Assembly: GCA_013397695.1 (NCBI GenBank)
Contig: VYZI01000146.1
Location: 888,209-952,208 of the forward strand
Direction: 5' to 3'
Origin: Centropus unirufus
Taxonomy: Eukaryota > Chordata > Aves > Cuculiformes > Centropidae
Length of the DNA: 64,000 nt
The notes under the pieces were generated by a model. It did not search any database, was not told where the DNA came from, and saw only the letters and a program-made list of their open reading frames with translations. Shown in pieces: positions 52,203 to 64,000 of the stretch. Both the position numbers and the translations under genes were made by a program. The stretch's first letter is position 1. The number at the start of each line of letters is the position of its first letter.

Positions 52203-54955
52203 GTTCCCTGTTATACTGCTAGGGAGTAAGTACTGGAGAGAAGCTGGCACCAAGAGAACAGCACAGGCTAGGCACCCTGCTAGAGGTGCAGGTATGTGAC
52301 TTTATCCAACTAAATGCCAGAGTTTGGTCTTCCTGCTATAAGAGGGTTTCAATCCTGTTTTGGAAGACGAATGCTTCATGCTCCTAAGGGGATACCCCAC
52401 ATCCAGCAACATTGAGCTCAAATAGACAACTAGTTAGGTTAAAACATGATCAGCATTTACACCAATTGCTGTTGAGAGTGACTGAATGAAATTCCTGCAG
52501 GGTACTTCAAGTACCTCTGGAGTGAAAGGTTCTAATACTGCCTGAGCAGACTCATGTGTGATGACAGTATATGGATTTGAAGTGTGTGCTTAGCTGTCTG
52601 ACATCGGGTGGAATCCTCCTATGAACTGAGCTAATTGTGTCGGCTACTGTTGTTTGAAAATGAAACACACACAGTGGACACCCAATTTTAAGCTTCAAGG
52701 CTAATTCCAGGGTACTTGATGAATAAGTATTTCCAGAGAAAGACTTATTGGTAAAAAAAGGCTGGTAGCTGATGCTGTGTGCCTTTGTATCAAACCAGTA
52801 ATTGACTGCACTAGCTCCTAAACAGTAAACAGTTTTGCATAGTCTACTTCAAATGGGCTTTGGGGAGCTGGAAACGTGTTTAGAGATACACATAGGCAGG
52901 CTTGTTTTTCCTCTGTGCTTCTAGGTGTTATTTTCTTTTTTTTTTTCCCCAGTACATAATTAGAGATTGTCATCCTGTTAAAATAAGTTGTCCCAGAATA
53001 TTACAAGATTTCACAAGAGAGCATTAGGAGAGCCAAGGAGGCTTAAAACTGGGGAAATGACACTTCTGATCTGCTTCAGTATGGTTTGTTTGAAAAGTGA
53101 GGTTGTGCACTACTGTTTCTTGACTCTAGTTTGGAATACATTAAAAATACTATAAAAGGAGTACTCAGCTTTGGAGCGGTAAATGAGACTTTAATGGACT
53201 AAGATGTGGCTTGTAGGGGTATACTCCAAAAAGAGCAGCAAGTAAAATGTCCTGCATGCCTTGTTGCTCACCATTATTTTCACCCCCAAGATATTTTGCT
53301 TTGCCACTGAATTTTCACACCTGCCACAAACGTGCCCATTAAAATAAAACCCAAGAAACAAGACTAGACTTGAAGCACTTCGGGGATAAAATTTAAACAT
53401 CTCATAGATATAAGGCAGTCCAATACACTAGTATGGCAAGTCTGTATGATTTTGTCTTCAAACCTTGCCTCTGGAGGTTGTCCAAGGGAGAGGGGGGACA
53501 CATCTCCCTAATTCCCAGGGAGCAGGACATCTGTGAGGTATTGCCTCTATACCTCAGAGGTATTGTTGAATGCATCCCAATTTCCTCTCATTTTTGAGGC
53601 AAGAGTTCCGGCAAAGATTTTCCTTGCTGTAAGCCAGCTGCTGAGGCTGTTAGTTATGCGAGTCAGCTGAATCCCCAGGTTGTAAGCAAATTTCTGTGTT
53701 GTAGTGGTGCTGGAATTGACCCAGCAGAGGAGTAGGAGCTGTGATTTGAATAGGCTGTTGTGGCTTTTCCTGGACATGTGCTGAAGTTCCTCAGTAGAAT
53801 AAAATCAATAGGCCTTTTGAATTCATTTTTAAATGGGCTTGTTTTAATGGCTCTCCAATACAAAGAAGAATGGAATCCTTTCAATAGCTCTCTGTGTCCC
53901 AAGATGATCAATCTTAGCTGCAAAGCAGGTTTAAATCTAATACATAAAAAAAAATACAAAGGGTAAGCCAAAGATTAAGTAAGTTTTATTGCCTTCTTTT
54001 GCATTAATATAATTGTGTAAATAAAATCAGAGGGACTTTACAGCTTACAAAACGACTCCTTGTAACAGTTTTGAGCCCACTAACACACAGGAAAAAACAC
54101 CTGTTTGGTCCAACACAACGAAATAACCAGCCCAATGCCATTACATATGCCTGCTTTGGTAGCAACATTACACTGGAATTTGAAAATGCAGTAAAATATA
54201 TAAATAAATAAAAGTATTTTTTCTCTCATGTTTCTGCAAAAAAAGTGAGATTTTTTAGTGTGAGGTGTGGCATGCCCTGCCATTTGTTGTTTTGGATCCA
54301 CAAGGTGCTTTGTGCTTTCCTTCTTTCCTTCCCGTCTCCTCTTTAAGCCATAATTTCGACCTTTACAATTTGCTCAAACACTAGTTTTGGAAGAAATCAG
54401 AACAGCAGATGCTATCAATTCTAATAATTATTTGTACACAACTCATACTCTGTGTGCCTGTGTAACCTATTTCCACTTGAAAGCAGAAAAAGCTTTCTTC
54501 TTCCTCTGTTCCTATTAGCACACTTGCAAGATGAAATGTCGCAACAAAATGTTGTTTCTTGGCTCGAATTAAAAGCATGAGTCACAATTTGTCAGGTCGC
54601 GTGGGTTAGAATTGCTCAGACTTTTATGCTGCATCCATTTCAGGACACATTATAATGGAGTGTGGAGCTGCTGGAATGAAGTCAGAGCTGATGAAAAGGG
54701 AGAATTTCCTCTTCTTTCTGGCCATGTAGGCCAGCAATGACTTCTAGGAGCATTTGGGTAACTAAATCAATGCTATGAAAGAGTCACTGGAGAAGGTACT
54801 GCTTTGAAATGAGTGACATAAGCTGACACCAACTGAATGTCTGAGCTAGTTCATGGGTTTGTTTTACATACTTTGGGCTTCGAGCATCTCAGCGCTGTGA
54901 ATTAAGTTTTTAAGTACTGCATGGATTTTTTTTCAGCACTTACAAATAGGCTGAG

Positions 54956-54984
54956 ATTTCATGCAGCATGAAATTATGCTGCAT
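54956..54984. repeat. two overlapping perfect hairpins
   Basis: atttcatg-cag-catgaaat at 54956-54974 shares its middle with atgcagcat-gaaatt-atgctgcat at 54961-54984. This is the same overlapping-palindrome pattern as at 35.1 kb, on a smaller scale. Confidence 0.85.
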
Positions 54985-57900
54985 CTAGTTTCTGCCAAGA
55001 TGCACAAGGAGATTTGTTAATATTTTGTGTTCTTACAGCAGGTGCATTACTGGAACCCAAATCTAAGCACTGTTTTAGTGACACAATAGGCCCCAGATCA
55101 TTCTTATGTACTCAGGGGTGGCAGTTCCCTTAGGGGTCCTTGTTTATAACTTATCATTAAAATGCAGCATTTGCAGAGCCTGGGTATAATGTGTTCACAG
55201 TATCCTGTTCAGAACACACATTTACCTAAAAAATATCAACACAAAGACCATTTGAACAAAATACAGGAGAATAATACTGCTTCATACTGACGCTGGGGAC
55301 AGGAGTGCCTCATAGTAGAGGGAACAACAATGAAAATGGGATGCCTGAAAATGGGATACATGAAATGTAATTTCTAACTTCCCTCCTTCCTGATAGCATT
55401 ATCATGTGAGTCTGAATATGTAGAAAGTAAAACAAATAGTTATTGTAAGTCTATTTCCATGTCTTGTACCACTGTAGACCTTATCTGCTCTGACTACTGA
55501 GCTTAACAGTCTAATATGAAAAGAGGTGACTACCTCTGAAGAGTCTGTAGGGAAAGTCCTCATTATGCAGTGCAGGGTCTGTATAGTGCAATATGGAAAT
55601 GGGTACAATCACATAGCTAGAAGTTGTCTCAAAGCTTTGGCATGTAACAGAGCTGCTTAGGGCTGTCTGTGCACTCTTTTGGCTGGTTCTTTTCAAACTC
55701 CTAGTCCTTGCATTTCTTACCTTGCCGTTCTTGTGTCTAGTCTCACACTTGTAATCAAACACACAGACATATGCGTGCATGCAGATATAATTTTAGCTTC
55801 TGTGCAGATGGTCACAACTGACATATAGAAAAATGATAATTCAAGACTGGATAATCATTTAAAGCCATGGGAATCCAAAAGCAATAATAATCCTTTTAGG
55901 AAGTGCTCAGGACCGAGTTATTATGGTGGCATTTTCTTCATGAATATAAATAAAACATTTAATGATGAGCAAACTGATTACTGATGAGCAAATCTTTTAA
56001 AATCAAGGTATCAGGTGAGAAAAAAAAACATTCTGAGGCATGAGTGAACTTACTAGATACTTCTTTGGTCTGTGAAGGTCATATTAAGATGAAATCTGAT
56101 GGATTTATGACACCATATTATATATAGCTGAAGAAAGACCATACAACTCACTGCTCTGGCAAAGACAGATCTGTTCCTAAAGGACAATACTGTAATATCT
56201 TCTTGCTTCTAAAGTGATTTAATTGTAGTCTTTTCTATTAAAGTGCCTCTCCAGGGTACTTTTTTAATGCTGTGACACTTACTATACACTTTGGATTTCT
56301 TTGAGGTGTAACCTAGATAACTAATTTCACAAACCACTTGTATAAAATGCCAAAATAATTTAATATCAGAGATATAGAGAATGTACTTCAGAGCCCTTCA
56401 AAACATGACCTGCCAGTTTTTCCCTTCATAGAAGTTTTTCCCTTCTGGCTATATCACAGGCATAACTTCTTGTCAATACGTGAAGGTACTCTGATTTTCA
56501 TGTGGTGGACTAGTGTGATGAAGCTGAAACTGACACACCTGGAGAGGACTTTGTAGCTGCTATCCTGGAGTTTCTTGCATCGGTTTATGCTAAGAGATTT
56601 CTACACATTTTCTACTACTTTGGGCCAGCAGGTGAAGAGTGACACAGATGCCGAAAGTAAGCAAAAAGGGTTGAGCCCAGGCCAGGAGTCTAGGCAGTAC
56701 CCTTTGCCAAATCAAAACTTTACCAACAAGCCATGAGAGGGAGATTAGTGATGGTGATTCCATCATCAAAGGAACTTTGCTCCTTCATACTTCCCAGGCA
56801 CCAGTTAGGTACTGTTGTGACAATAATTTAACTGTTCAATTTGTTCTTAAATTCATCCATTGGTGGCCAAGGTTGGGGTAACATGCAGTGGGAATGGGGA
56901 AATTAGTTAGATGAGAATATGACCAAGATGTTCAAGATCAAGGGATCTAATTTAAATGAGGATTTAGGTTAAATGAGAATTCTAGGAATAGCACTTGTTC
57001 TTCTAGTGCAGGATTTATTTTGAAGTATAACTTAGAGGATTTTTAGCTATTGCTACCGTTAGTGTTGCCAGTAAAATGCCACAAAGCAGTGGTGAACGCC
57101 TAAGGGCGAGTTGTACCTTGTAAACTCCTTGTGATCTTGTAGCAGTGCTTTGGAAAATCAGTTTGAAAAAAAGTCCTTGTAGATGGAGGAAGAATACTGT
57201 GATTTTTTAGGTAAAATGTTGCACGATTGAAAATATAGCAGTGTAAGCATATGATCTTCAAGCCAGTGGGTTTATTCTCAGAAAGCGGAATGCAGCATTG
57301 AGGGGTCAGTAAATAAAAGGGAAAAGAGAGTAAATCTCTTACTAACAAGAAAGTCTTTTTTCTCTCGTGTGATTTTAATTTGTGGTGGTCAGGATTTCAT
57401 ATCTGTTCTTGGGCTTTGCGATATCTATGTTAGCCTGTCTGTTTTAGGATGCTTTTCTGTACAACACAATAATGAAAAGGGGGAACAGCAGTACCAGCCC
57501 TTTGTAATCTCGGTGTATACATACTGGCAGAGACAATCAAATCACTTGGCACATCTCTGAATGGGCACCTGCTTGTGAAGCCTTCTGGTCAAAGGAGCTG
57601 CCATCTTCTGCTCTTCCTGTAGTCAAGGGGTAGTTATTTTTTTGCAGCAGCATGAGGGAGGGTATGAGCTGCCTTTGAACCTTCTGCTGTATGCATCCTG
57701 AGGTGCGGAAGCTTCTTACCTGCCAAGGGAAGAAGGCCACATAGAACTTAACTTTTGACGAACCATTCTGCTACACTGTTTTCCCTGGTGTGGCAAACCT
57801 CTTTATTTGGGAAATCTCTGGAGTCTTCACAGCTCCTTTCTATATATAGATTTTCTTGCTGTTACATTTTTCTGCAATTTTTGTGTTTATCATAAACATT

Positions 57901-60740
57901 ATAAACATTACTGGCTTTAAGCATGGTAAGAGTCAATCATGGCAGAAAGCCTAATGGCAGCTACAGAGAATAGGGAGAATGTCTTTGCAGTGAAATACCT
58001 AAACCTACCTGAAGGCTCACAAAATTCTTATTTTTGTCACAGGGAACATGTACTTTAGGTTTTGACGGCAGACCTTTCTGCCTTCTAGCAGAAAACAACT
58101 TATAGGAAGGGAGGAAGGCTCAAACCATTTAAACTGTTCAAGGTAACACAGCTGTCAGAGTTGAGAAGTGGGAGAAACACATTTTAAACCTTTGGAGCAG
58201 CCTCTCCTGTGAAGTAGTCATTTGTACCGAATAGCAGTATACTCATTTCTTTCTTCTCCTCCTCCCAGAGAAAACCTTTACCTGCACCAGTTGGGAGGCT
58301 TTTACAAAGGCTCAGTGCTCTGAGATACAGTCTTGTACCTTCTAAGTTGTATTCAAGGCCAGTTTATTTCCATTTCTTTATAGGTTTGTTGGAGATTTTC
58401 CTAGTATTTACCTCTCATAACTGCAGAGAATTATCACAATCCTTTTCGGCCTTCCTTTTGCTGCATTGAAGCAACAGAGCCCTTAGGGTGTGCAAGAGCA
58501 AGGAGAAGCAGGTAAGACAGGCCAGCTTCAGGTGGAAATTCCTGTGAGGGCTAATTTACTCCAGATCGTCCTCTTGCTTTCAGTCATGTTCCATCTCACA
58601 TTGCAGTTGTCTGTTCCAGTGCCATTTTTTTGTGACATTCAAACTGGGGCCTTTGTGAATCTCCAAAAAATGCCAGATCCAGCACATTTGCATGTTCACA
58701 GGAAATGGATTTAGGAAGAAAGAGACCAGGTTAATCAGCCATGATCCAATGTGATAAATAGATGTTGCTTTTTATTCTGCTTCCCTTTTCTTTAATTATT
58801 CTCTCCTCTGAGATGTCATGCCTGGCATGCTGCTGAGGTCAGACTAACAAGCTTCTACTTTGTCAATCACTTCAGCGAAAGGTCCCTGTACAATGTAGAC
58901 ACCTGCTACCAGACAGACATTTCTCTGATAAGGATGGACTCTGGCTTCAGAGCCGCATGGTTTAGAGTTTTACTTTCACACCCTGCTTGGACCCATGTCC
59001 AAAGCATGTTATCTATGGAAAAATATCGGAAATATGAATTTAATTAGGGGATTTGGGGTAGAAAGGGATCTACATAAGGTCCCAGGCCTAACAATTGTCA
59101 CAGGAACTACAGTCTGCCAGAGCTGGTTAGTTAAATAGCCCTGACTTGGCTATGTCTGCAAACAAAGGGAAACAGAGCAGTCTGCCATGGCCACCTCTTT
59201 CCCCCAGGAAACACTGGATGAGTAGAAGGAAAGGAATAGCGCTTGGGCTCTCTGCATCAAAAGGCATAGGCAGCCCTAAAAAACAACTGTATATCTTCCC
59301 TCTGTACAGCAGCTGGGTAGACTTTAATGAAAAAGAAAACAAAAAAAAACCCCAAAACACCCAATAAACAAACAAAAATGGAGGAAAAGTGGGGATGTTA
59401 TTATTAAATTACTTCCATACTCTTTTAAAGTTGCTAAAATCCAATGATATATGCACAGTTAATCCATGATAGTCATAGATTTGTTTCCTAACTCCAGAAG
59501 GGATGATATATGAAGCACAATAATTTCTGCCTTTATTCTTTGTAATTTGTAGACGCTGAATATAGGATCAAAGGTAGCACTTCCATGGTACAGGGGGCAG
59601 CATTGGACTGTGTAATAAAATGTACTTTGCATATGAGACAGGAGACAGCTATAAAACCTCCTGCTCTCAAGTATATAAATATTGATTAAAAAAATATTTG
59701 AGAAAGCTTTGTCATTGTTTTGAATAAACTTAGGTATTTATTCAGTGTCTGCATCTCAAGATCTGAGCAGGAAACTCTACAATAAAGTTGTATAGAGGCT
59801 TCAGGTCCTCTACATAGTCTACTTTGACCTCACTGGATGTATGCTGGTGAAAAAGGAAAAGACTAGGAAGCCAGTTCCTGCTTAATCCTCTAATTAGATA
59901 TTCTTTTCAGTAATTAATTGTTTGTACAACTCACACCTTACCTGTTTTTGCCAAGTCTTTTCATAGCTCAGTTTTCAAGCTGTCCTTTTTTTCAAAACAT
60001 TTTATAAAGCTCCTCTTCCCTTAATGATCACTGCTCTCTATGCTTATTTCATAAACTGTCTGAATGGTGATACAGCTTTTAAGGCTTTCTAGGTTGTTGA
60101 GGTAATTAAAAAAAAATTACTTAAAAACAAATGCCTGTCGAGAATGACAGCGCTTTCATCAAAGTTGCAGTGCTCTGAGGGAGCACAATAGAGATTTTGT
60201 GGATTTACTGCAATACTGTGGTTTAAGTAATAACTTCAAATGTCATCAGCATGGAAATTTTCTCGTTTTGGTAAGCCTCCCAAGTTGAAGAAGGTTTCTG
60301 AAAGTTTTCTTAAATCTGCCTTCACAGAAACTGAGCAACTCTGGGTCAAAAAGGACAGAACACAGAAGAGGTGTGCACTTGTCTTAGGGGCAATTTTAGT
60401 TGTTCGTGTTTGACAGCAAAATTCTTATCGGTCACCAGAGCTTTTAGTCAAGCCTGTCAGCCTGATTTGCTTGACTCAAGAAAAGTTTAAAGCAGCACGT
60501 TTTCCACCTACTTAATTAGTAGGTTTTTTTTCCTGATGATTTTGTCCTTTTGTAATTGTTTTCTTTGTCTGCTTATTTTCTTAGATGAAAAGGAAAAATT
60601 TGCCTTCCCTTTAAACTCCTACTTGACATTTTTTATAGTGTGCCTAGTATTGGTAGCAGTCTAAGGCTGCACACGTTAGGATGCTGGGAATGCAGCAGTA
60701 GTCTTAATAAATTATGTTTAGGTATATCTCTTTATCTTTT

Positions 60741-60758
60741 TGTGTGTATATATATATG
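60741..60758. repeat. short TG/TA dinucleotide run
   Basis: tgtgtgta followed by tatatatat forms a compound dinucleotide microsatellite of about 17 bases. Confidence 0.75.
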
Positions 60759-62957
60759 GTTTACTGTTTTTGAAACGTACTGAAAGTGCAGCATTCCCTG
60801 GGTCAGCTGCATTTATGCTCCTTCCAAACAAAAAAGCTAAAACTATCTGTAGTAATTACTGGAGGAAGCATAAATTACAGTTACCCAGCCCTGAGGGAAC
60901 TAAGTCATTGTTTGTAATTAAAAGCAGCTATTGGTCCTTAAGATTGCTACTCCTTAGCCAGCATTAACTCTTGCGGCCTTCTCTTCCAACCCTTGTTTAA
61001 GAAGGTATTAATGGCTCTGCTGCTATGGTGTGAGTCAGTCACCACCAGTCCCTGAAATCTAATTTTAGGCAAAAAAACAGGGATTAAATTTCATTGGCAA
61101 ACTGCAGTCTGAGAAATCTAGGTTAATAAAACTGGAGAGTGGAATTGCAAAAAAACTCTGAAAGCAAGTCCAACTTGTTCATACCAGTGTAATTCCATAT
61201 AATAATAAATACAATGCTTGTTCACACTGGAATAATGTATAATAAAATTACTACTATTTAGAGCAGATTCACTAGGCTTAAGACCTTACCAATTTCTTGA
61301 CTAAATAGGACAGAGGCATCTATGAGTTGATAGTTTCTATCAAAAATACTTAATTTTTAGGTGAAATATAATTGTTACAATATTAATGTTTTTTTCAGCA
61401 GCCAAAAGCTGACTCAGGTACAGGTAATTCTCTTCACTACCATCTATTTTGTAGTGAAATGTGACAGAATTAGTTATGCTATTAGCTGAATTGTCTGATT
61501 TATTCACATTCTGAGTGTCATGATATTTCTATTAACTCTTCATACTCTTACAGTAGTGGTTACCTTTCTCGGAGTTCAACCCTCTGAAGTCATGTTTTTC
61601 TCAGGATGGAGTGCTTTAAATCTGATATTCTCAAAAATGCATACAAATCAGCAAGTGTCTTAATTTCCAAATCACTCCCTTATATTACAACATGAAGAAT
61701 AAATAGGTTAAATCCAATTTAGTGATACAGCTGAATCACTTTTCCTCCTCCTACCCCTCCCCTAACAATAATAAAAATTGTTCTTAACTGAAAATGAGCA
61801 AAAACTCTTTTCCTGCTAGGATGAAGACTGAGCAAAATCTGCCCAGCTTATCTTGGCATTAGCAGAATTAGCAGAAATGTCAGTGTTTTACAAACTGTTT
61901 GAATATAGTATTAGCATAATATTTTGGAATGTGGTACTGGCACACTCATCACAGTGTTTGCCATAGCTGAAGATCAGAGATCCAGACTCAGATGTATAAT
62001 AATGAAATCAAAGAGAAATACTCTGCTGCAGTTTTAGTTGGAGGCATTAGTCGCAAGAGAATGAAATATATTCTGGATTATTTACGCATGGACAGACATA
62101 TGAATACATTGCAGTTGTACTAATTATAGATCTTGTTATAAAGCTTGAAGCTTTCCTTGTGTCAAATTCAATTAATTGATGGGAGAAAAGGGATGTTCGC
62201 ATAGGCGATATGTAGGAATAGCAATGGGCAACATTTCAGCGTCCTTCCAGCACCTTGTTCTACCCCTTCGGCATGGGGTAGTTTAGCTGTTTTCACTGCA
62301 GTTCGGCAAAGACTTCAGAAATCTTGCTGTTTGAAATTATTGTTGCAGTTTACTTGTGCTCACTGAAGTGCAGTTTCCATCAGACAGACTGCTGCCTTGG
62401 AAGCATTTTTGGACGTGTTTCAGTGAGCCTTTTAAATGTTATTGCCATACCCACTTAGCTCTGGTGAATTCTGCAAGGAGAACTTGGAACTTTCCCACTC
62501 TTCTTCTTGTCTTTGTTCGAAAACATAAAAGAACAAAATTGTTGGTGCCTTTATGGAGAGTTGTTTTTGGGGATTTTTATCTGACAGAGACTATTTCCCA
62601 GCCACGTGGTATGGTAGAGGTTGCTCTGACCCCTCTGTCCTGAACACACACATGAAATACCTGTACCAGCGCCCTGAGAAAGCAGACCTAATCCTGCACA
62701 TCGAGGTATTTTGTTTTGCAGAGAAGCCTACCTATGCGGGGTGCAATGTGGACGCTACCCTGCTCAGCTGCCTTTCAGCATCTCTCTTCTGCATTTTGGC
62801 AGCATCCTTCTGTATCAGCAGTCCTACTGAACAGTGCACTCAGTTATAGCTACTTCTCTTTCCTTAATAAGAACCTTCCTGCACAAGGCTCAACAAAGAA
62901 ACTTTTAGCATGGATGTAATTAGGGTCGTGGACTGTCACTGCAAGGGTGAGATGACT

Positions 62958-62977
62958 TCTGGTTGCAAACAACCAGA
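62958..62977. repeat. small perfect hairpin
   Basis: tctggttg, loop caaa, caaccaga: 8-bp arms. It is probably a chance palindrome. Confidence 0.7.
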
Positions 62978-63440
62978 CTGAGGGCCTAAGTGTGGTGCAA
63001 CAGACCCAGGTAGTATATAGTAGCCTCATGTTTCTTCAGCTGCTGGGAGTTCCTTATTATCTCTATTTAATTATTGGAATTTCTATTATCATGGGAGTAA
63101 AAAAGCATTACTGTACTGTACCGTAAAACTTTGTTAAATAAGGAAGGAAACTATTTTTAAGAAGTCAAATTACTTTATTTTCTTGTCACCTTCCACAGAA
63201 AACCAAATGGGAGGTAACAGAGACTAAAGGCGAGAGACTCTTGTAACAGATTCCTTTATTTTGTTGCTACAGTGGTGCTGTTGAGTGCTATCTCATTAGG
63301 GACCTTTCTCCTACCCCAGCACCAAATTGCATTGGAACACTGAATCAAACAGAGCAGGAAGCCACCTTGTGTCTTCAGTTACTCTCTCCTCAGTGCCATC
63401 TCTGCATGCATTGAGCAGACGAACTGGTGTCTTGTCTCAA

Positions 63441-63474
63441 CTTCCTTCGGCTAAGTGCTTCCTTCAGCTAAGTG
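63441..63474. repeat. 17-bp tandem duplication
   Basis: cttccttcggctaagtg (63441-63457) is followed immediately by cttccttcagctaagtg (63458-63474), with one mismatch. It is a young local duplication. Confidence 0.88.
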
Positions 63475-64000
63475 TCACAGCCATAAAAATGTTTGCGTTT
63501 GGCAGGAGCAGCATCCTCGGACATGTTCCTGATTCCTTTGTGGCTGTCCCACTCTGCCCATAATTTTTATAAATATCGTGACCGTGACATCGTATTGGTC
63601 CAGCATTTGGTTTCGTCAGCGCTTCAGTGCAATTGAATTTTTGGTTGCATATTCCTGTTTTTGCCCCATCTCAGCTTCCCAGTTTTATTTGTTTTTGCAA
63701 TTAGCGTCAGAATGCGGCCCTTGCATTCAGTAGCTTATGATCCCAAAGACTCTTGGAGGGCAAAATATAATGAAAAAAAAAGGCTGTGCACTACCCAAAG
63801 CTGAGAAAATGTCTAGGTTCTCCCACATCACCTTTTTAACAGGATCCACTCAATAGTAGTTTAGTTCTTCAAATCTGTGGAGGTGTCCAAGCTTGGCACA
63901 GAATCTCGTCATTATCTTTTTTCCTTCCCTCCACCTTGCTAGATTTGCTTGACCAAGATCTCTTTTCTCTGTTTCTGTCTGGGCAACTATGATACTAGCT

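Larger units (their letters stand above)
47083..64000 (+). other. PDE1C: PDE1C intron, unique sequence to window edge
   Basis: About 16.9 kb of AT-rich sequence with no recognised exon or mobile element. The next PDE1C exon (expected LRSLVKQLERGE...) was looked for by eye and not found. Short items are a TATAA run (52182-52202), overlapping hairpins (54956-54984), a TG/TA run (60741-60758), a hairpin (62958-62977) and a 17-bp tandem duplication (63441-63474). The gene presumably continues past 64000. Confidence 0.68.

Noticed and set aside
53152..53161. TATA-like tataaaagg
   Set aside because: It is an isolated motif with no exon, CpG enrichment or repeat promoter around it.
1..64000. tRNA, rRNA, CRISPR arrays, bacterial-type operons or intact viral genes
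   Set aside because: No cloverleaf box A/B pair, repeat-spacer array, ribosome-binding pattern or intact viral reading frame was seen. The only viral remnant is the solo LTR at 27957-28573, which has no genes.

Overview
The window is nuclear DNA from a vertebrate, almost certainly a bird. Three pieces of evidence support this: two exons of the calmodulin-dependent phosphodiesterase gene PDE1C with vertebrate splice sites; three decayed CR1 LINE copies, including the typical avian CR1 3' ends; and a solo LTR of a type familiar from bird genomes (TGTCCTGGTTTA-type terminus). The species cannot be fixed from the sequence. The LTR leans towards Neoaves, but that is recollection, not a search.

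Layout on the + strand: positions 1-5761 are the end of a PDE1C intron, with a 58-base assembly gap at 193-250. A 51-nt exon lies at 5762-5812. A 4684-nt intron follows (5813-10496), then a 172-nt exon at 10497-10668. Everything from 10669 to the right edge (more than 53 kb) reads as one very long intron. The two exons join in frame (phase 1 junction, Arg split C|GG) and encode part of the N-terminal regulatory region of the long PDE1C isoform, upstream of the catalytic HD domain. Neither the initiator exon nor the next coding exon (expected to start LRSLVKQLERGE) was found, so the gene extends past both edges.

The long intron holds a + strand CR1 at about 18865-19776, a solo LTR on the - strand at 27957-28573, a - strand CR1 at about 36767-37410, and an older-looking + strand CR1 at about 46050-47082. 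The rest is AT-rich unique sequence with short simple repeats, small tandem duplications and a few striking inverted repeats. The most unusual is a chain of four overlapping palindromes at 35087-35154.

I found no second gene, tRNA, rRNA, CRISPR array, or credible intact transposon or viral gene. The 60-175 codon open frames scattered through the window look like chance frames in AT-rich intron DNA. I did not find an undescribed gene system here. The observations worth a second look are the frame-neutral 17-codon exon, the palindrome chain, a duplicated U3 in the LTR, and a small ACGTG-rich repeat cluster.
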